In this document: piece by piece, positions 15,830 through 24,594 of the stretch
Numbering within the stretch: the first letter of the stretch is position 1
How the letters are laid out: every line of letters starts with the position of its first letter
From: Akkermansiaceae bacterium UBA1506
GTDB taxonomy: Bacteria > Verrucomicrobiota > Verrucomicrobiia > Verrucomicrobiales > DEV007
Reading direction: 5' to 3'
Assembly (NCBI GenBank): GCA_002323995.1
Contig: DCQY01000127.1
Location: 1-38,567, forward strand
DNA length: 38,567 bases
Notes under the pieces: generated by a model
What the model was told of the DNA's origin: nothing
Databases searched by the model: none
What the model saw: the letters and a program-made list of their open reading frames with translations, nothing else
Made by a program: the position numbers and the translations under genes

Positions 15830-17633
15830 CGTCGGGATCGGAAGTTTTAGCAACCACTTGCGAAGGCTTGCTGCGTTCTACCGAGTTGATACGAGACCGT
15901 GAGGAAGTAGCTATTTCCAACTTAGTCGGCTCGTAGTCGTCGGGCATCTTGAGAAGCACCTCGTCTCCTTTCTCAAGCCCGGAAATAACTTCGATAAATT
16001 CGTTATTGTGGGACCCAGCTTTCACAAGGTGGCGTTCAAAACCAGTCGCGGTCTTGAGAAAGACAAAATGGTCCTGATTCTCCACGAACACAGCCTGCAC
16101 GGGCACATAGATCACATCGATCAATTCCTCGACGATAATTTCCACTTTGGCACTCATCCCAGGTTTTAGGAATTCATGGGTACCTTCAATCTCCACAGTT
16201 GCGGGGTATACCTTGAGAGATGGATTGTAGCGGGAAGCATTCGAATCAGGAAGTACTGCTACCTTGGAAACTCTTCCAATCAGGGTCTGGTCGGGCAAAG
16301 ACTCCGCTGTGATATACGCCTGCTGACCTAACTCAATTTTCTTTATATGAGACTCGTGAATATTGACCTCTACTCCAAGATCGCTCATATCCGGAATCGT
16401 AATGATCGGCTGACCGGTCTTTAGGGTAGCTCCCTGAGAAATGCCCTCGTAGTATCGCGAAGTGTAGTAATTCTCTTCCGCACCGCCATAAGCAACCAGC
16501 CCTGGGATTTCAGCACGAATCGTGCAGCTAGCCATTTGCTCTTCGAGGTTTTGGCGCTTCTGCAATTCGAGCTCATAACGTCGCTTGGCAGAACGAAAGC
16601 GAGCGTAGATTTGCGACATTCGGGCCATCGCTTCGCGTTTCGTCCGAATCAACTCCATTAGTTGTTCTTCGTACCTGGAAAGCATCTTTTCCGCTTCTTT
16701 GGGAAACTCATAATCGCGAAACAGCTCAAGTTCCGTTTCGCTCCGCTGCAGGGCCAGCTTGGCTTTATCGAGGCTGACTAACTCATTCTCGAGGGTTTGC
16801 TTGGTGATAAAGTCTCTCTCATGGAGTCGCTTCGCTCCCTCCACTGACTCCTCGACAACCGAGAGCTGGGATGCAGCAACAAGAGCTTCATCGGCCATGC
16901 GACGGATGGTTTGCTCAGCCTCTCCATCACCAAGCATCTCGTTCGCGAGGAACGTATCGAAGTTCACGTTGGAGGCTAGGCTGGAATCGGCCTCCAGTTC
17001 AAAGGGGCCCGTGCCCTCTTCAGCAATAGCTGTCTCAGCCAATTGAGAGGAATCAAAAGACTTTACAATGAGCGCGGTGGCTTGTTTCTCATAGAATTCC
17101 AAAGTCTCGTTATTAAATGGCAGACTAAGCTTTTTGAGAATGCTTTCTGCGGCATCAACGCCGACAAATTTCTGGAAATCGAGTAGCGAGAAGCGGAGTT
17201 GTTGCCGCTCAGCCTTTATTTTGCTGAGAGCCTCACTTTCTTCAATTTCGATGTTTTGCTTCGCTTCAGCATAAGTCGCCTCGGTCTGTTGGAAAGCGAC
17301 GTCATGGTCGACAATCTCTTCTTCAAGGGAAGACTGGTCCAGTCTCACGAGAATTTTTCCTTTTTGGACATCCTCCTCAGTGACCATGTAGCCTTCATCA
17401 ATGATATCGAGAATCTTTACTCCCCAACTTTGTTTAACTTCATTGCGAAACTCCAGAAACTTTAAAGCCTGAATATTGCCACCTTCGAGTACATCAATGA
17501 CCAGATCCCCTCTCTGTGCAGCAGCATAGGGTATGGCAGTTTCGGATCCACCGGGACCGTTCGTATTCCTAAGCGCAAAATATACCGATGAAACGGCCAC
17601 GAATCCGATTACGATCGATACCCACTTTTTCAT
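15822..17633 (-). CDS. HlyD/MacA-type periplasmic adaptor with an extended hairpin domain
   Basis: A 603-residue protein anchored by an N-terminal helix (residues 5-21, WVSIVIGFVAVSSVYFA). Residues from about 35 form the membrane-proximal strand AAQRGDLVIDVLEGGNIQAL. Then come the lipoyl half DVQKGKILVRLDQ, a long alpha-helical hairpin (about 110-375) rich in heptads, the second lipoyl half CTIRAEIPGLVAYGG and beta-barrel segments (LGVEVNIHESHIKKIELGQQ, MSAKVEIIVEELIDVIYVPVQ). MacA-like adaptors are about 370-400 residues; this one has roughly 150-200 extra residues in the hairpin, including an acidic, low-complexity stretch near 205-245. It sits between the TolC gene (3 bases upstream) and the ATPase gene. 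Confidence 0.88.
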   Translation of the reverse strand: MKKWVSIVIGFVAVSSVYFALRNTNGPGGSETAIPYAAAQRGDLVIDVLEGGNIQALKFLEFRNEVKQSWGVKILDIIDEGYMVTEEDVQKGKILVRLDQSSLEEEIVDHDVAFQQTEATYAEAKQNIEIEESEALSKIKAERQQLRFSLLDFQKFVGVDAAESILKKLSLPFNNETLEFYEKQATALIVKSFDSSQLAETAIAEEGTGPFELEADSSLASNVNFDTFLANEMLGDGEAEQTIRRMADEALVAASQLSVVEESVEGAKRLHERDFITKQTLENELVSLDKAKLALQRSETELELFRDYEFPKEAEKMLSRYEEQLMELIRTKREAMARMSQIYARFRSAKRRYELELQKRQNLEEQMASCTIRAEIPGLVAYGGAEENYYTSRYYEGISQGATLKTGQPIITIPDMSDLGVEVNIHESHIKKIELGQQAYITAESLPDQTLIGRVSKVAVLPDSNASRYNPSLKVYPATVEIEGTHEFLKPGMSAKVEIIVEELIDVIYVPVQAVFVENQDHFVFLKTATGFERHLVKAGSHNNEFIEVISGLEKGDEVLLKMPDDYEPTKLEIATSSRSRINSVERSKPSQVVAKTSDPDDV

Positions 17634-17636
17634 ACA

Positions 17637-19328
17637 TTAAGGCGATTCGTTCTCGAGCCGCTCGACCCAAGCCCCATCATCACCAATATATAGGATCCCC
17701 ATGTCTTTCCAAAGGCGCAACCGCGCTAAGGTATGGACAACCACTGTGGCCGTTCGTTCGTTCTGGGCATTCACGAGATCGTTCTGGGCATCAACAAGAT
17801 CGCGAGCCTCACCTCTACCCAGTTCGGAAAGTAAAAGTTGCTCTTCAAGTCGCCGGCTCGCCAGAGCCACCTCCTGTTCAGCGATTCGGAAGTTGAGCTT
17901 GGCTAGGTCCAAAGTTCGCCAATCATTGTAAATATCGAGCTTGGCATTATCGCGGGCAAGTTCATCGGCGCGCTTCGCTCGTTCGAGGAAAAGCAGAGTC
18001 GCGCGGTAGATGTTTCGCTCGGCCTTTCGGTCAAGCGGCAAATCAAGGTCTAGAGTTCCTTCCCAACGGCGACGATCCCAGTCGATAGCCGGAGTTGTGT
18101 CATCGGGATCGCTGGTCGGATTGTAATCTAAGGAAATATCGAGTCCCGGAAGCAAACCATTCTTAGCCACCTCAATCCGGCGTTCGGCATCGTCCACTCG
18201 ATCTGCCGAAGTCGCCAGATCTGGTCGGGTCACCATGGCTATTTTTACAGCCTGTTCTCGAGTGATCCCGGGATCTTCGATTCGGAGTCGAATCAACTCG
18301 TCTTCGTCTAACAAAATTTTTACGTCTACTGGAACCCCCAGCGTGATCTTAAGAGCATCAAGCTGCGACTGATAGGACCGAATTGCATTCACCCAACGAC
18401 TTTCCGCCTGAAGGACAGCTTGCTGCAGTTGCCCGACTTGAGTCAGCGTGCTTCGCCCCTCGTCTTCCAGTGCTTCCTCAACCCTCACGTTCTCGAGCAG
18501 CCCTTGGTAGGCCACAAAATTGTTTCGCACGCGGTCGCGGGCCTGGAGAGCCCCGTAATACTGGCCCACCACATCAACAACGAATGCCCGCCGGAAGTCA
18601 GCAAATTCGCGCAGATCGTAGAGCATGTTTCGTTCCTCCTGCGTCAGCGCCTCCATTGTCACTGTAGTGCCTCCGCCTTGTAAGAGCGGTTGAACAAGGC
18701 TCACCACCAAATTAGAGCTGTTGATAGACCGATTACCGGTGGTGAAGCGAAGAAAATCACGGGTAAAGTCGGCCGAAAGACGCGCGCCTGTCTTGTAGAG
18801 CCAGTTAAAACCAACTGAACCGGTGCGCTGAAAAGTATTCGTCGAAACAATGTTGTTGAGGTCCGCGCGGCGAGAATCGGTGGCTAATTCCAGCGAACCC
18901 TGCGCAAAAGGCATGGGCTCGAGGCGGTAACGGGCCAAGGTCAAGTCGAGGGCGGCAAGGAAAACGATTTCCTTTTCGTTCAGGTATTCGCGGCCATAGG
19001 TAACTCCGGTCTCCAGGGCATCTGCAAGCGTCAGAATTCGACCGCCGCGCTCCTCCGCTCCGTAGTCGCCTAAAAAGTCTCCCCCACCAGCGCCCAGGGG
19101 AAATCGTCCCAGTTCCATGTCAGCAGGCAGAGAAAGATCGACATTATTGGCCCCGACATTTCTGACTTGAGGCGTTTTTTCAAACAGAATCGAAAACGCC
19201 TCCTTGTCTGCGCGGGCGTGATATCCATCTGCATACCAGTTGCCCTTACAGGAAACGAAAATGAGTAGGCAAGAGGCAAAGAGGAGATTCCAACCCATAC
19301 GGATGGCAATACACCAATTAGGAATCAT
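17637..19328 (-). CDS. TolC-family outer-membrane efflux lipoprotein
   Basis: A protein of about 563 residues from ATG 19328. It has a lipoprotein signal, with GWNLLFASCLLIFVSC then KGNW (lipobox V-S-C near residue 27); starts at 19370 or 19412 would lengthen the n-region. Two long coiled-coil repeats follow: LYDLREFADFRRAFVVDVVG ... YQGLLENVRVEEALEDEGRS, and later RADELARDNAKLDIYNDWRT ... LEEQLLLSELGRGEARDLVD, the usual duplicated OEP pattern. It forms the outer-membrane channel for the adaptor and MacB-type pump encoded downstream, first gene of a four-gene operon that ends at the terminator 13713-13747. Confidence 0.86.
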   Translation of the reverse strand: MIPNWCIAIRMGWNLLFASCLLIFVSCKGNWYADGYHARADKEAFSILFEKTPQVRNVGANNVDLSLPADMELGRFPLGAGGGDFLGDYGAEERGGRILTLADALETGVTYGREYLNEKEIVFLAALDLTLARYRLEPMPFAQGSLELATDSRRADLNNIVSTNTFQRTGSVGFNWLYKTGARLSADFTRDFLRFTTGNRSINSSNLVVSLVQPLLQGGGTTVTMEALTQEERNMLYDLREFADFRRAFVVDVVGQYYGALQARDRVRNNFVAYQGLLENVRVEEALEDEGRSTLTQVGQLQQAVLQAESRWVNAIRSYQSQLDALKITLGVPVDVKILLDEDELIRLRIEDPGITREQAVKIAMVTRPDLATSADRVDDAERRIEVAKNGLLPGLDISLDYNPTSDPDDTTPAIDWDRRRWEGTLDLDLPLDRKAERNIYRATLLFLERAKRADELARDNAKLDIYNDWRTLDLAKLNFRIAEQEVALASRRLEEQLLLSELGRGEARDLVDAQNDLVNAQNERTATVVVHTLARLRLWKDMGILYIGDDGAWVERLENESP

Positions 19329-19440
19329 TTCGGCGTTCCCCGACCGTGCTCCGCATATCCTTGCAAACATTTCGTTCACTCTCTTTTTCGGGTAAGAGCA
19401 ATCTCTTGGCAAGTGCGATAACAGTCTGATTGCGTGATAT

Positions 19441-19490
19441 AAAAACGGGACATGACAGGTATGAGTCGGAAACCCAACCCTGTCAGTCCC
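19441..19490 (-). terminator. Terminator of RNase P RNA
   Basis: On the minus strand GGGAC-TGACAGG pairs with CCTGTCA-T-GTCCC (12 bp with one bulged T), followed by GTTTTT. On the plus strand the arms are 19447-19459 and 19479-19490, with the A-run at 19441-19445. It lies about 35 bases after the RNA's 3' end and ahead of the TolC gene. Confidence 0.8.
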
Positions 19491-19524
19491 GGCGATGTGG
19501 ACTTCGCCGAAACGAAGTGGGAGC

Positions 19525-19945
19525 GAAACAGGCCACCATAAGCCGGATTCTGTTCGTCTGGCCGTAATCGGCGTCGACGGACGATCATTTATCTAGTTGG
19601 ATTTTCTTGTGAACCCCCAAATCCCTGCTGAAGCAGAGTGCGACTATTACCCGGGCACACCAACGACCGAAGTCGCCAAACCGGACCGGCTGCCCGTTTG
19701 CCCTGTTCTGTCTTGCACCACATGGGGTTTATCGTACCCCCTCCGTTACCTTTGGGGCGGTGAGCTCTTACCTCGCCTTTTCACCCTTACCCTGCGTGAG
19801 CAGGGCGGTTTGTTTTCTGCGACACTTTCCGTCGCCCCGCCATTACAACGAGGCTCCCCGGCTTTCACCGGGCATGCTGCCGTATGGTGTCCGGACTTTC
19901 CTCTGAGCTCCTAAGATCTCAGCGATCATCTCCGGCCTGTTTCAG
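19525..19945 (-). ncRNA. rnpB: RNase P RNA (bacterial type A)
   Basis: Read on the minus strand, the segment has GAGGAAAGTCCGGAC near the 5' end (conserved region I), the universal GTAAGGGTGAAAAGGCGAGG and GGTAAGAGCTCACCGC region, and ACAGAATCCGGCTTAT near the 3' end (conserved region V). GAAACAGGCC at the 5' end pairs with GGCCTGTTTC at the 3' end, giving helix P1 and fixing the ends within a few bases. The length of about 420 bases fits a type A RNA, the ribozyme that trims the 5' leader of pre-tRNAs with protein RnpA. It starts about 55 bases after the sulfatase stop and has its own terminator. Confidence 0.95.
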
Positions 19946-19998
19946 CAGTAGCTTAGGCTTATTTAATCCGCTTGGCCACGTAAAATTCAGGCCTCTTT

Positions 19999-21453
19999 TC
20001 AACGCTGTTTAGCAAAGGTCTTGGAAGCTTCTTGTCCAGATTCGACTCGCCAGCTGAGCAATTCGTCCCGGAGCTCTTCTCGAATATCAGCATAATCCGC
20101 ATCGCTCCATAGATTGGTGAGTTCGAGCGGATCGTTCTCAAGGTCAAAAAGCAGTCCTTCACGACCTCCATCGACGCCATCTGATCCATAGATCTCGACA
20201 AGCTTCCAACGCTGAGAACGAACCATAACCTGATAATCAGCCGTGGTGAAGTTGCCGTCCCGTGGGTGTTCAGCAAACACGTAGTCGCGCCCTTTCCATT
20301 CAGGCTCATCTTGCAGTGCCGGCAACAGGGAACGGGCAGAAAAGTGCTTCGGAACTTCGCATCCAGCCATTTCCAGAATCGTAGGCCCCACATCAAAGAG
20401 AGAAACCGTATCATCAACCTGGCGACCTTTGCCGAAGCGCCCATCCGACGACCAGACAATCAACGGGACTCGCGTCACCTGCTCATACATGGTCCACTTC
20501 TGCGAGTGCCCGTGATCCGTAAGGCAATCACCATGATCGCTCGTGAAAATGATGATGGAATTCTCAAGGTAACCCTGAGCTTCCAGCTGTCCCATAATTT
20601 CTCCGACCTTTTCATCAATCATCGTCATGTTGGCGCAGTAATGGCGTCGTTGATTGAGTCGTTGCTCATCGGTGGGATCCAGAGGTAGAACGACTGAATC
20701 GTGATCGACCTCGTTGTTATGAACGCGCATACCCCGGTAAGCCTCGGGTTGACATTCCAAATCATCCTTCGTCAATGGATCAAGAGGAATTTCTTTCTCA
20801 GCATACCCCGCAAGCGCACCCGGTGTTGGATCGTATGGCGGATGCGGTCCCGGAAAACCAATTTCGAGAAAAAGCGGCTCAGTGTTAGGATAAGTTCGCG
20901 TCCACCACTGTGCCATATTACCCACAAAATTATCTGCCTGCATGTCAGGATCTAATTCCCAAGTAAAGCTGCCAATCGCCTCATTATAATTATCTCGTTG
21001 GCGATAGAGTTCTCGTTGCTGCTTGACGAGCCCACGTGCCGCGAGAGCTTTATCCCATTCATCAAAAAAGTAACGCCCCTCAAGGTAGCGATCCTTATTC
21101 TCTACAACGTAACGTTCTTTGAAGCCGCAAGGCGTTGTCATGGGCCAAGTGTGCATTTTGCCCACATTAACAGTGTGGTAACCAGATTCGGTCAAGTCCT
21201 CGACCCAACTTCGAGTCCACTCGTCGGCGTTTTTTAAAATACCGGTCGTGTGAGGGTATTGCCCTGTGAAGAGGCTGGCGCGAGACGGAGCGCAACTCGG
21301 CGCCGTGATGTGGCATTGATTGAAGGTTACACCCTCATTAACGAGTCGATCGAGATTAGGCGTGTCCATGTGAGGATAGCCCAGGGCATTGATCGTATCG
21401 AAACGTTGTTGATCAGTGATGATGAAAATTATATTTGGGCGTGCGTCGCTCAT
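19999..21453 (-). CDS. FGly-dependent sulfatase, no export signal
   Basis: A 484-residue type I sulfatase. CAPSR at 54-58 is the C-x-P-x-R motif whose Cys54 becomes formylglycine. Metal-site elements are IITDQQRFDT at residues 11-20 (Asp14), GKMHTW near 98 and TSDHGDCLTDHG with Asp/His ligands; EIGFPGPHPPYDP is the typical substrate-side His segment. The DQQR start belongs to the group containing heparan/choline sulfatases and phosphonate monoester hydrolases, so the exact ester is uncertain. The N-terminus MSDARPNIIFII lacks a signal peptide, implying cytosolic action, unlike the sulfatase at 34584-36050. Forty bases separate its start from the divergent phoD. Confidence 0.9.
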   Translation of the reverse strand: MSDARPNIIFIITDQQRFDTINALGYPHMDTPNLDRLVNEGVTFNQCHITAPSCAPSRASLFTGQYPHTTGILKNADEWTRSWVEDLTESGYHTVNVGKMHTWPMTTPCGFKERYVVENKDRYLEGRYFFDEWDKALAARGLVKQQRELYRQRDNYNEAIGSFTWELDPDMQADNFVGNMAQWWTRTYPNTEPLFLEIGFPGPHPPYDPTPGALAGYAEKEIPLDPLTKDDLECQPEAYRGMRVHNNEVDHDSVVLPLDPTDEQRLNQRRHYCANMTMIDEKVGEIMGQLEAQGYLENSIIIFTSDHGDCLTDHGHSQKWTMYEQVTRVPLIVWSSDGRFGKGRQVDDTVSLFDVGPTILEMAGCEVPKHFSARSLLPALQDEPEWKGRDYVFAEHPRDGNFTTADYQVMVRSQRWKLVEIYGSDGVDGGREGLLFDLENDPLELTNLWSDADYADIREELRDELLSWRVESGQEASKTFAKQR

Positions 21454-21492
21454 GTTTAAACGCTATAAGACCTTCTCGCCTTTCATCCAACT

Positions 21493-23340
21493 ATGAATTT
21501 ACTAAGGAACCTTTTTCTAACCGTTTTTGTCACCGCTGCATCTTTTATTTCAGCCCAAGACGGCACAGCCACACCAATCCGAGTCACACATGGTCCAATT
21601 CTTGGGCGACCCGGAACTGATACGATGTCCATCTGGGTTCGAACCAACGACGCTGGCCCTGTGACTATCTTTTACGGCAAAGACAAGGATCAACTCGACC
21701 AAGTGGCTCCCCCGCTGACGACAAATCTAGTTCATGACAACACCGGCATTGTTACCCTCACCGGTCTCGAATCCAACACCCGGTATTACTATCGTATCGA
21801 GGATCACCAGTTGGGTGGTGACTTCCGTACTATGCCTGATCCAGCCAAGTTCCAAAACGATGAGATCAACCCGGAAGGTCTTTTCAACTTCAGTTTCGAG
21901 TTTGCCTGCGGCAGCAACCAGGCCGGCAACGGAAACAGCAACGGAGCCACGCTCCCTGTCTTCGACGTTTTAAACCGTGACTGGAAGGATAAAGTCCACT
22001 TCGCCATCCTCAACGGAGACTGGCTCTATGAAGACCGTCGTGAATACCCAGCTTCCAAATGGATGCATCAGGTTGCGATCGACAACGATCAGGCTCCCGA
22101 CATCATCAAGAAGGCACCTACTATCGCTGGCGTCTGGGAGAACTACAAAATCTACCTTGAACGCGGCCGCAATCTCAGCAAGTGGCACCGTCACGTTCCC
22201 TCATTTTACACCGCCGACGATCACGAACTGCTCAACGATATCTTCGGTACAGGCGAAGCCGGCTTCGTCAATCGGCGCGCCGTTTTCCGGGACCCGGCAA
22301 CACGGGCCTGGTTTGACTACCTCGCATGGGCCAACCCTGTCGAACACGATCAAGTTGCCTGGATGAGCGAAGGCCAGTTCAAGGCAGGGAGCGATATTAT
22401 CGAAGACCCTAACGCCGAGTTTACCAAGCTTCCGCTTGAAGAAATGGCTAATCTCCACGTCCACTGGGGCACTGAGACTGCCGGCGTAAAAGATGCTGCT
22501 CTAGACTCCCAGCCCGGCGATCCAAACTCCGCCGTCTACGACATTGTCGAAGTGATCAGCCCGACTCAGATCAAAGTCTCACCCCCGGCCAAAGCCGATG
22601 GCAAAGCAATCTACTCAATCGGCCGACGATGCTATGGTAAGTTCAGCGTTTCAAACTGCGACTTTTTCCTCGTAGATACTCGTAGCCACCGAGATCTGCA
22701 TGACGTCGACACACCAGCGAAGCCAGGCCGTTCCATGCTCGGAAAGCAACAGCTTAAGTGGCTCAAAGATGGTATCAGCGCCAGCACGGCAGACTTTATC
22801 TTTGTGGTCTCGTCAGTGAACTTTATGGTCCCCCATGTCGGTAGTGGTGGAGGCGACGACAAGCAACTCACCATCAAAAAGGATGATGCCTGGACAGTCT
22901 TCCTCGACGAGCGGGAAGAACTCATCGAATTCTGGGACGAACTCGAGCAACCCGTATTCGTCCTCACCGGCGATCTCCATAACTCGTTCGCCATTCGTAT
23001 CACTGACAACGTTTATGAATTTGCCAGTGGGCCGCACAATTCCATCAACCACATGCCTATCGTAGACGAAGGTGGGCGCCCTGCTAACGGCAAGTTCAAA
23101 TACGGACCGCGTGAGTGCGAAATTCGCTGGTCCAGCTATGCCATGGAAGACATTCCCCGCCCCAACCGCACTTTCCCTCACTTCTGCGTTGTTCGAGTAA
23201 ACAATGTCTTTAACAATCCGATTGAGCGAGACGGAGAACGCTGGTTCGCCTTCCCCCATCCCCAAGTAGTATTCCAGTTCTACGATGCTCTCACGGGCGA
23301 TTTTGTTTACTCCGAAACAATTATCAAGGGGCTCCCTTAG
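21493..23340 (+). CDS. PhoD-family alkaline phosphatase/phosphodiesterase
   Basis: A 615-residue exported enzyme. Signal peptide at residues 1-21 (LFLTVFVTAASFISA). A fibronectin-like PhoD N-terminal domain includes THGPILGRPGTDTMSIWVRT and GLESNTRYYYRIEDHQ. The metallophosphatase part carries FACGSNQ, FAILNGDWLYEDRR (Asp176), YTADDHELLNDIFG, and VFVLTGDLHNSFAI, which supply the Fe/Ca ligands. PhoD enzymes release phosphate from phosphodiesters and teichoic-like polymers. The insert SAVYDIVEVISPTQIKVSPP is an extra segment in the middle. It is divergent from the sulfatase; 40 bases between the starts hold no obvious regulatory site. Confidence 0.88.
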   Translation: MNLLRNLFLTVFVTAASFISAQDGTATPIRVTHGPILGRPGTDTMSIWVRTNDAGPVTIFYGKDKDQLDQVAPPLTTNLVHDNTGIVTLTGLESNTRYYYRIEDHQLGGDFRTMPDPAKFQNDEINPEGLFNFSFEFACGSNQAGNGNSNGATLPVFDVLNRDWKDKVHFAILNGDWLYEDRREYPASKWMHQVAIDNDQAPDIIKKAPTIAGVWENYKIYLERGRNLSKWHRHVPSFYTADDHELLNDIFGTGEAGFVNRRAVFRDPATRAWFDYLAWANPVEHDQVAWMSEGQFKAGSDIIEDPNAEFTKLPLEEMANLHVHWGTETAGVKDAALDSQPGDPNSAVYDIVEVISPTQIKVSPPAKADGKAIYSIGRRCYGKFSVSNCDFFLVDTRSHRDLHDVDTPAKPGRSMLGKQQLKWLKDGISASTADFIFVVSSVNFMVPHVGSGGGDDKQLTIKKDDAWTVFLDEREELIEFWDELEQPVFVLTGDLHNSFAIRITDNVYEFASGPHNSINHMPIVDEGGRPANGKFKYGPRECEIRWSSYAMEDIPRPNRTFPHFCVVRVNNVFNNPIERDGERWFAFPHPQVVFQFYDALTGDFVYSETIIKGLP

Positions 23341-23891
23341 TCTCGCCCTTCCGAATTTCGATAAGGCGAAAAAACTCTTCTACTTCTGTGAAAGCCACTC
23401 TCAGGCGCATCGAATCCGGCGAGCAAATCGAAAATCGGCGAAGATCGCCATGTTGGAGTCCGTTTGCTCAGTGGCCATGAATATCTGTCGCTGAAGAATT
23501 GGCTCCATGCAAATGCCGTTGAATCGGCGTTGTCGGGAAGGAGGAGAATTATCCGTCTTAAACGATGCAGAATCATCGAGTCCCAGACGGATCTTCTTCT
23601 TCGCCACCACACCATAAGGTGGCGTCTAAAAAGTCCGCTCGAAACCTCCGATTTAGAATGTTTGGCTGCGGGTATCTTGCTCATTTGAGAAAGCATTGGC
23701 AGCGCCTTTGTTAACTCACACACTGATGAAGGGCCCCTGGTCATGGAAAAATTGGCTGGAGGCTGCGAAAATCATTCTTCTAGACCGCGACAAGCCGCTT
23801 CAGCTTGGGCCTAAATTTACTCACCACTACGGTTCAGCTTCGAGGATCAGTCGGTTGCCCACAGCATCGGTTCGTGCGAGGTTTGAAGTAT
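23341..23891. other. Noncoding stretch with only weak open frames
   Basis: About 550 bases between phoD and the YugP-like gene. Short frames exist on both strands (a 69-codon GTG-started frame on the minus strand, 23401-23610; a frame from ATG 23726 on the plus strand) but none has a Shine-Dalgarno, a recognisable domain or a signal peptide. An inverted repeat TCGCC...GGCGA lies just after the phoD stop with an A-run, not a U-run. I see no tRNA or named RNA. It may be decayed coding DNA. Confidence 0.4.
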
Positions 23892-24590
23892 ATGCAGGTT
23901 TTTCTGTTCCTCTTTGCTGTCGCCCTCGCTGTCACGATGTGGGGACGCAGCCGATTCCAGAAGATTTACGGCCAGGAGATTGAATACTCTCTGCCTTCGA
24001 AAATTACCGGGGCCGCACTGGCCGGGCTAATCCTTCAGCAGCGCGGTATTGAAGGCGTCGCCGTTGAGAAGAGCCGCGGTTTAATCGACGATTTCTATTC
24101 ACCAGAAAAGCGAGAGATCACGCTCTCCCCCTCGCATTTCAATGGAACCAATTTCCCTTCATTGGCTATGGCTGCTCAGCAAGCAGGGAAGGCAATTCAG
24201 CACCATGAAAACCACCGACCGCTATTCTGGCGTGCCACCGCGATTCGATGGACAGTCTATCTCAGCATCCCAATGCTCATCATCGGTCTTGCCACTCTCG
24301 GAATGGGCATGACCAAAACAATCTTCCCGCTCGTTCTCCTTGCCTGGTCACTTATCAGTTTTTGGAACTTGGCCACAGTCCCCACAGAGTTGGACGCTGG
24401 CGAAAGAGCCAAGAAGCAAATGGAGGAACTCAAAGTCTTTCGTAATCTCGACGAACGCGTCGGTGTGGAACGAGTTATGGGGGCTTCAAGTACTGCCTAC
24501 CTCGACGGGCTGTTTACCGTGGGATCGTGGGTTGCCAAAAGGTTGCTTCCCTGGGCGAGAAAGAAAATAAAAACGGAACGAGAGAATTAA
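23892..24590 (+). CDS. YugP-like (Zn_peptidase_2) membrane protein lacking the HExxH zinc site
   Basis: A 232-residue protein from ATG 23892. It has an N-terminal helix (3-16), a globular part and two more helices near 120-140 and 143-162. The globular part aligns with the YugP membrane zinc-metallopeptidase family: KITGAALAGLILQQRGIEGV, a Y-x-P-E-K-R-E-ITLSP segment and a following AxxxxGxAIQHxxxxxPLxxR helix. Where active members have HExGHAIQH, this protein has QQAGKAIQH (residues 96-104): both metal His and the catalytic Glu are replaced. It is therefore expected to be catalytically dead. The frame is otherwise uninterrupted. It converges with the DUF1080 gene with 4 bases between stops. 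Confidence 0.72.
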   Translation: MQVFLFLFAVALAVTMWGRSRFQKIYGQEIEYSLPSKITGAALAGLILQQRGIEGVAVEKSRGLIDDFYSPEKREITLSPSHFNGTNFPSLAMAAQQAGKAIQHHENHRPLFWRATAIRWTVYLSIPMLIIGLATLGMGMTKTIFPLVLLAWSLISFWNLATVPTELDAGERAKKQMEELKVFRNLDERVGVERVMGASSTAYLDGLFTVGSWVAKRLLPWARKKIKTEREN

Positions 24591-24594
24591 CGAA

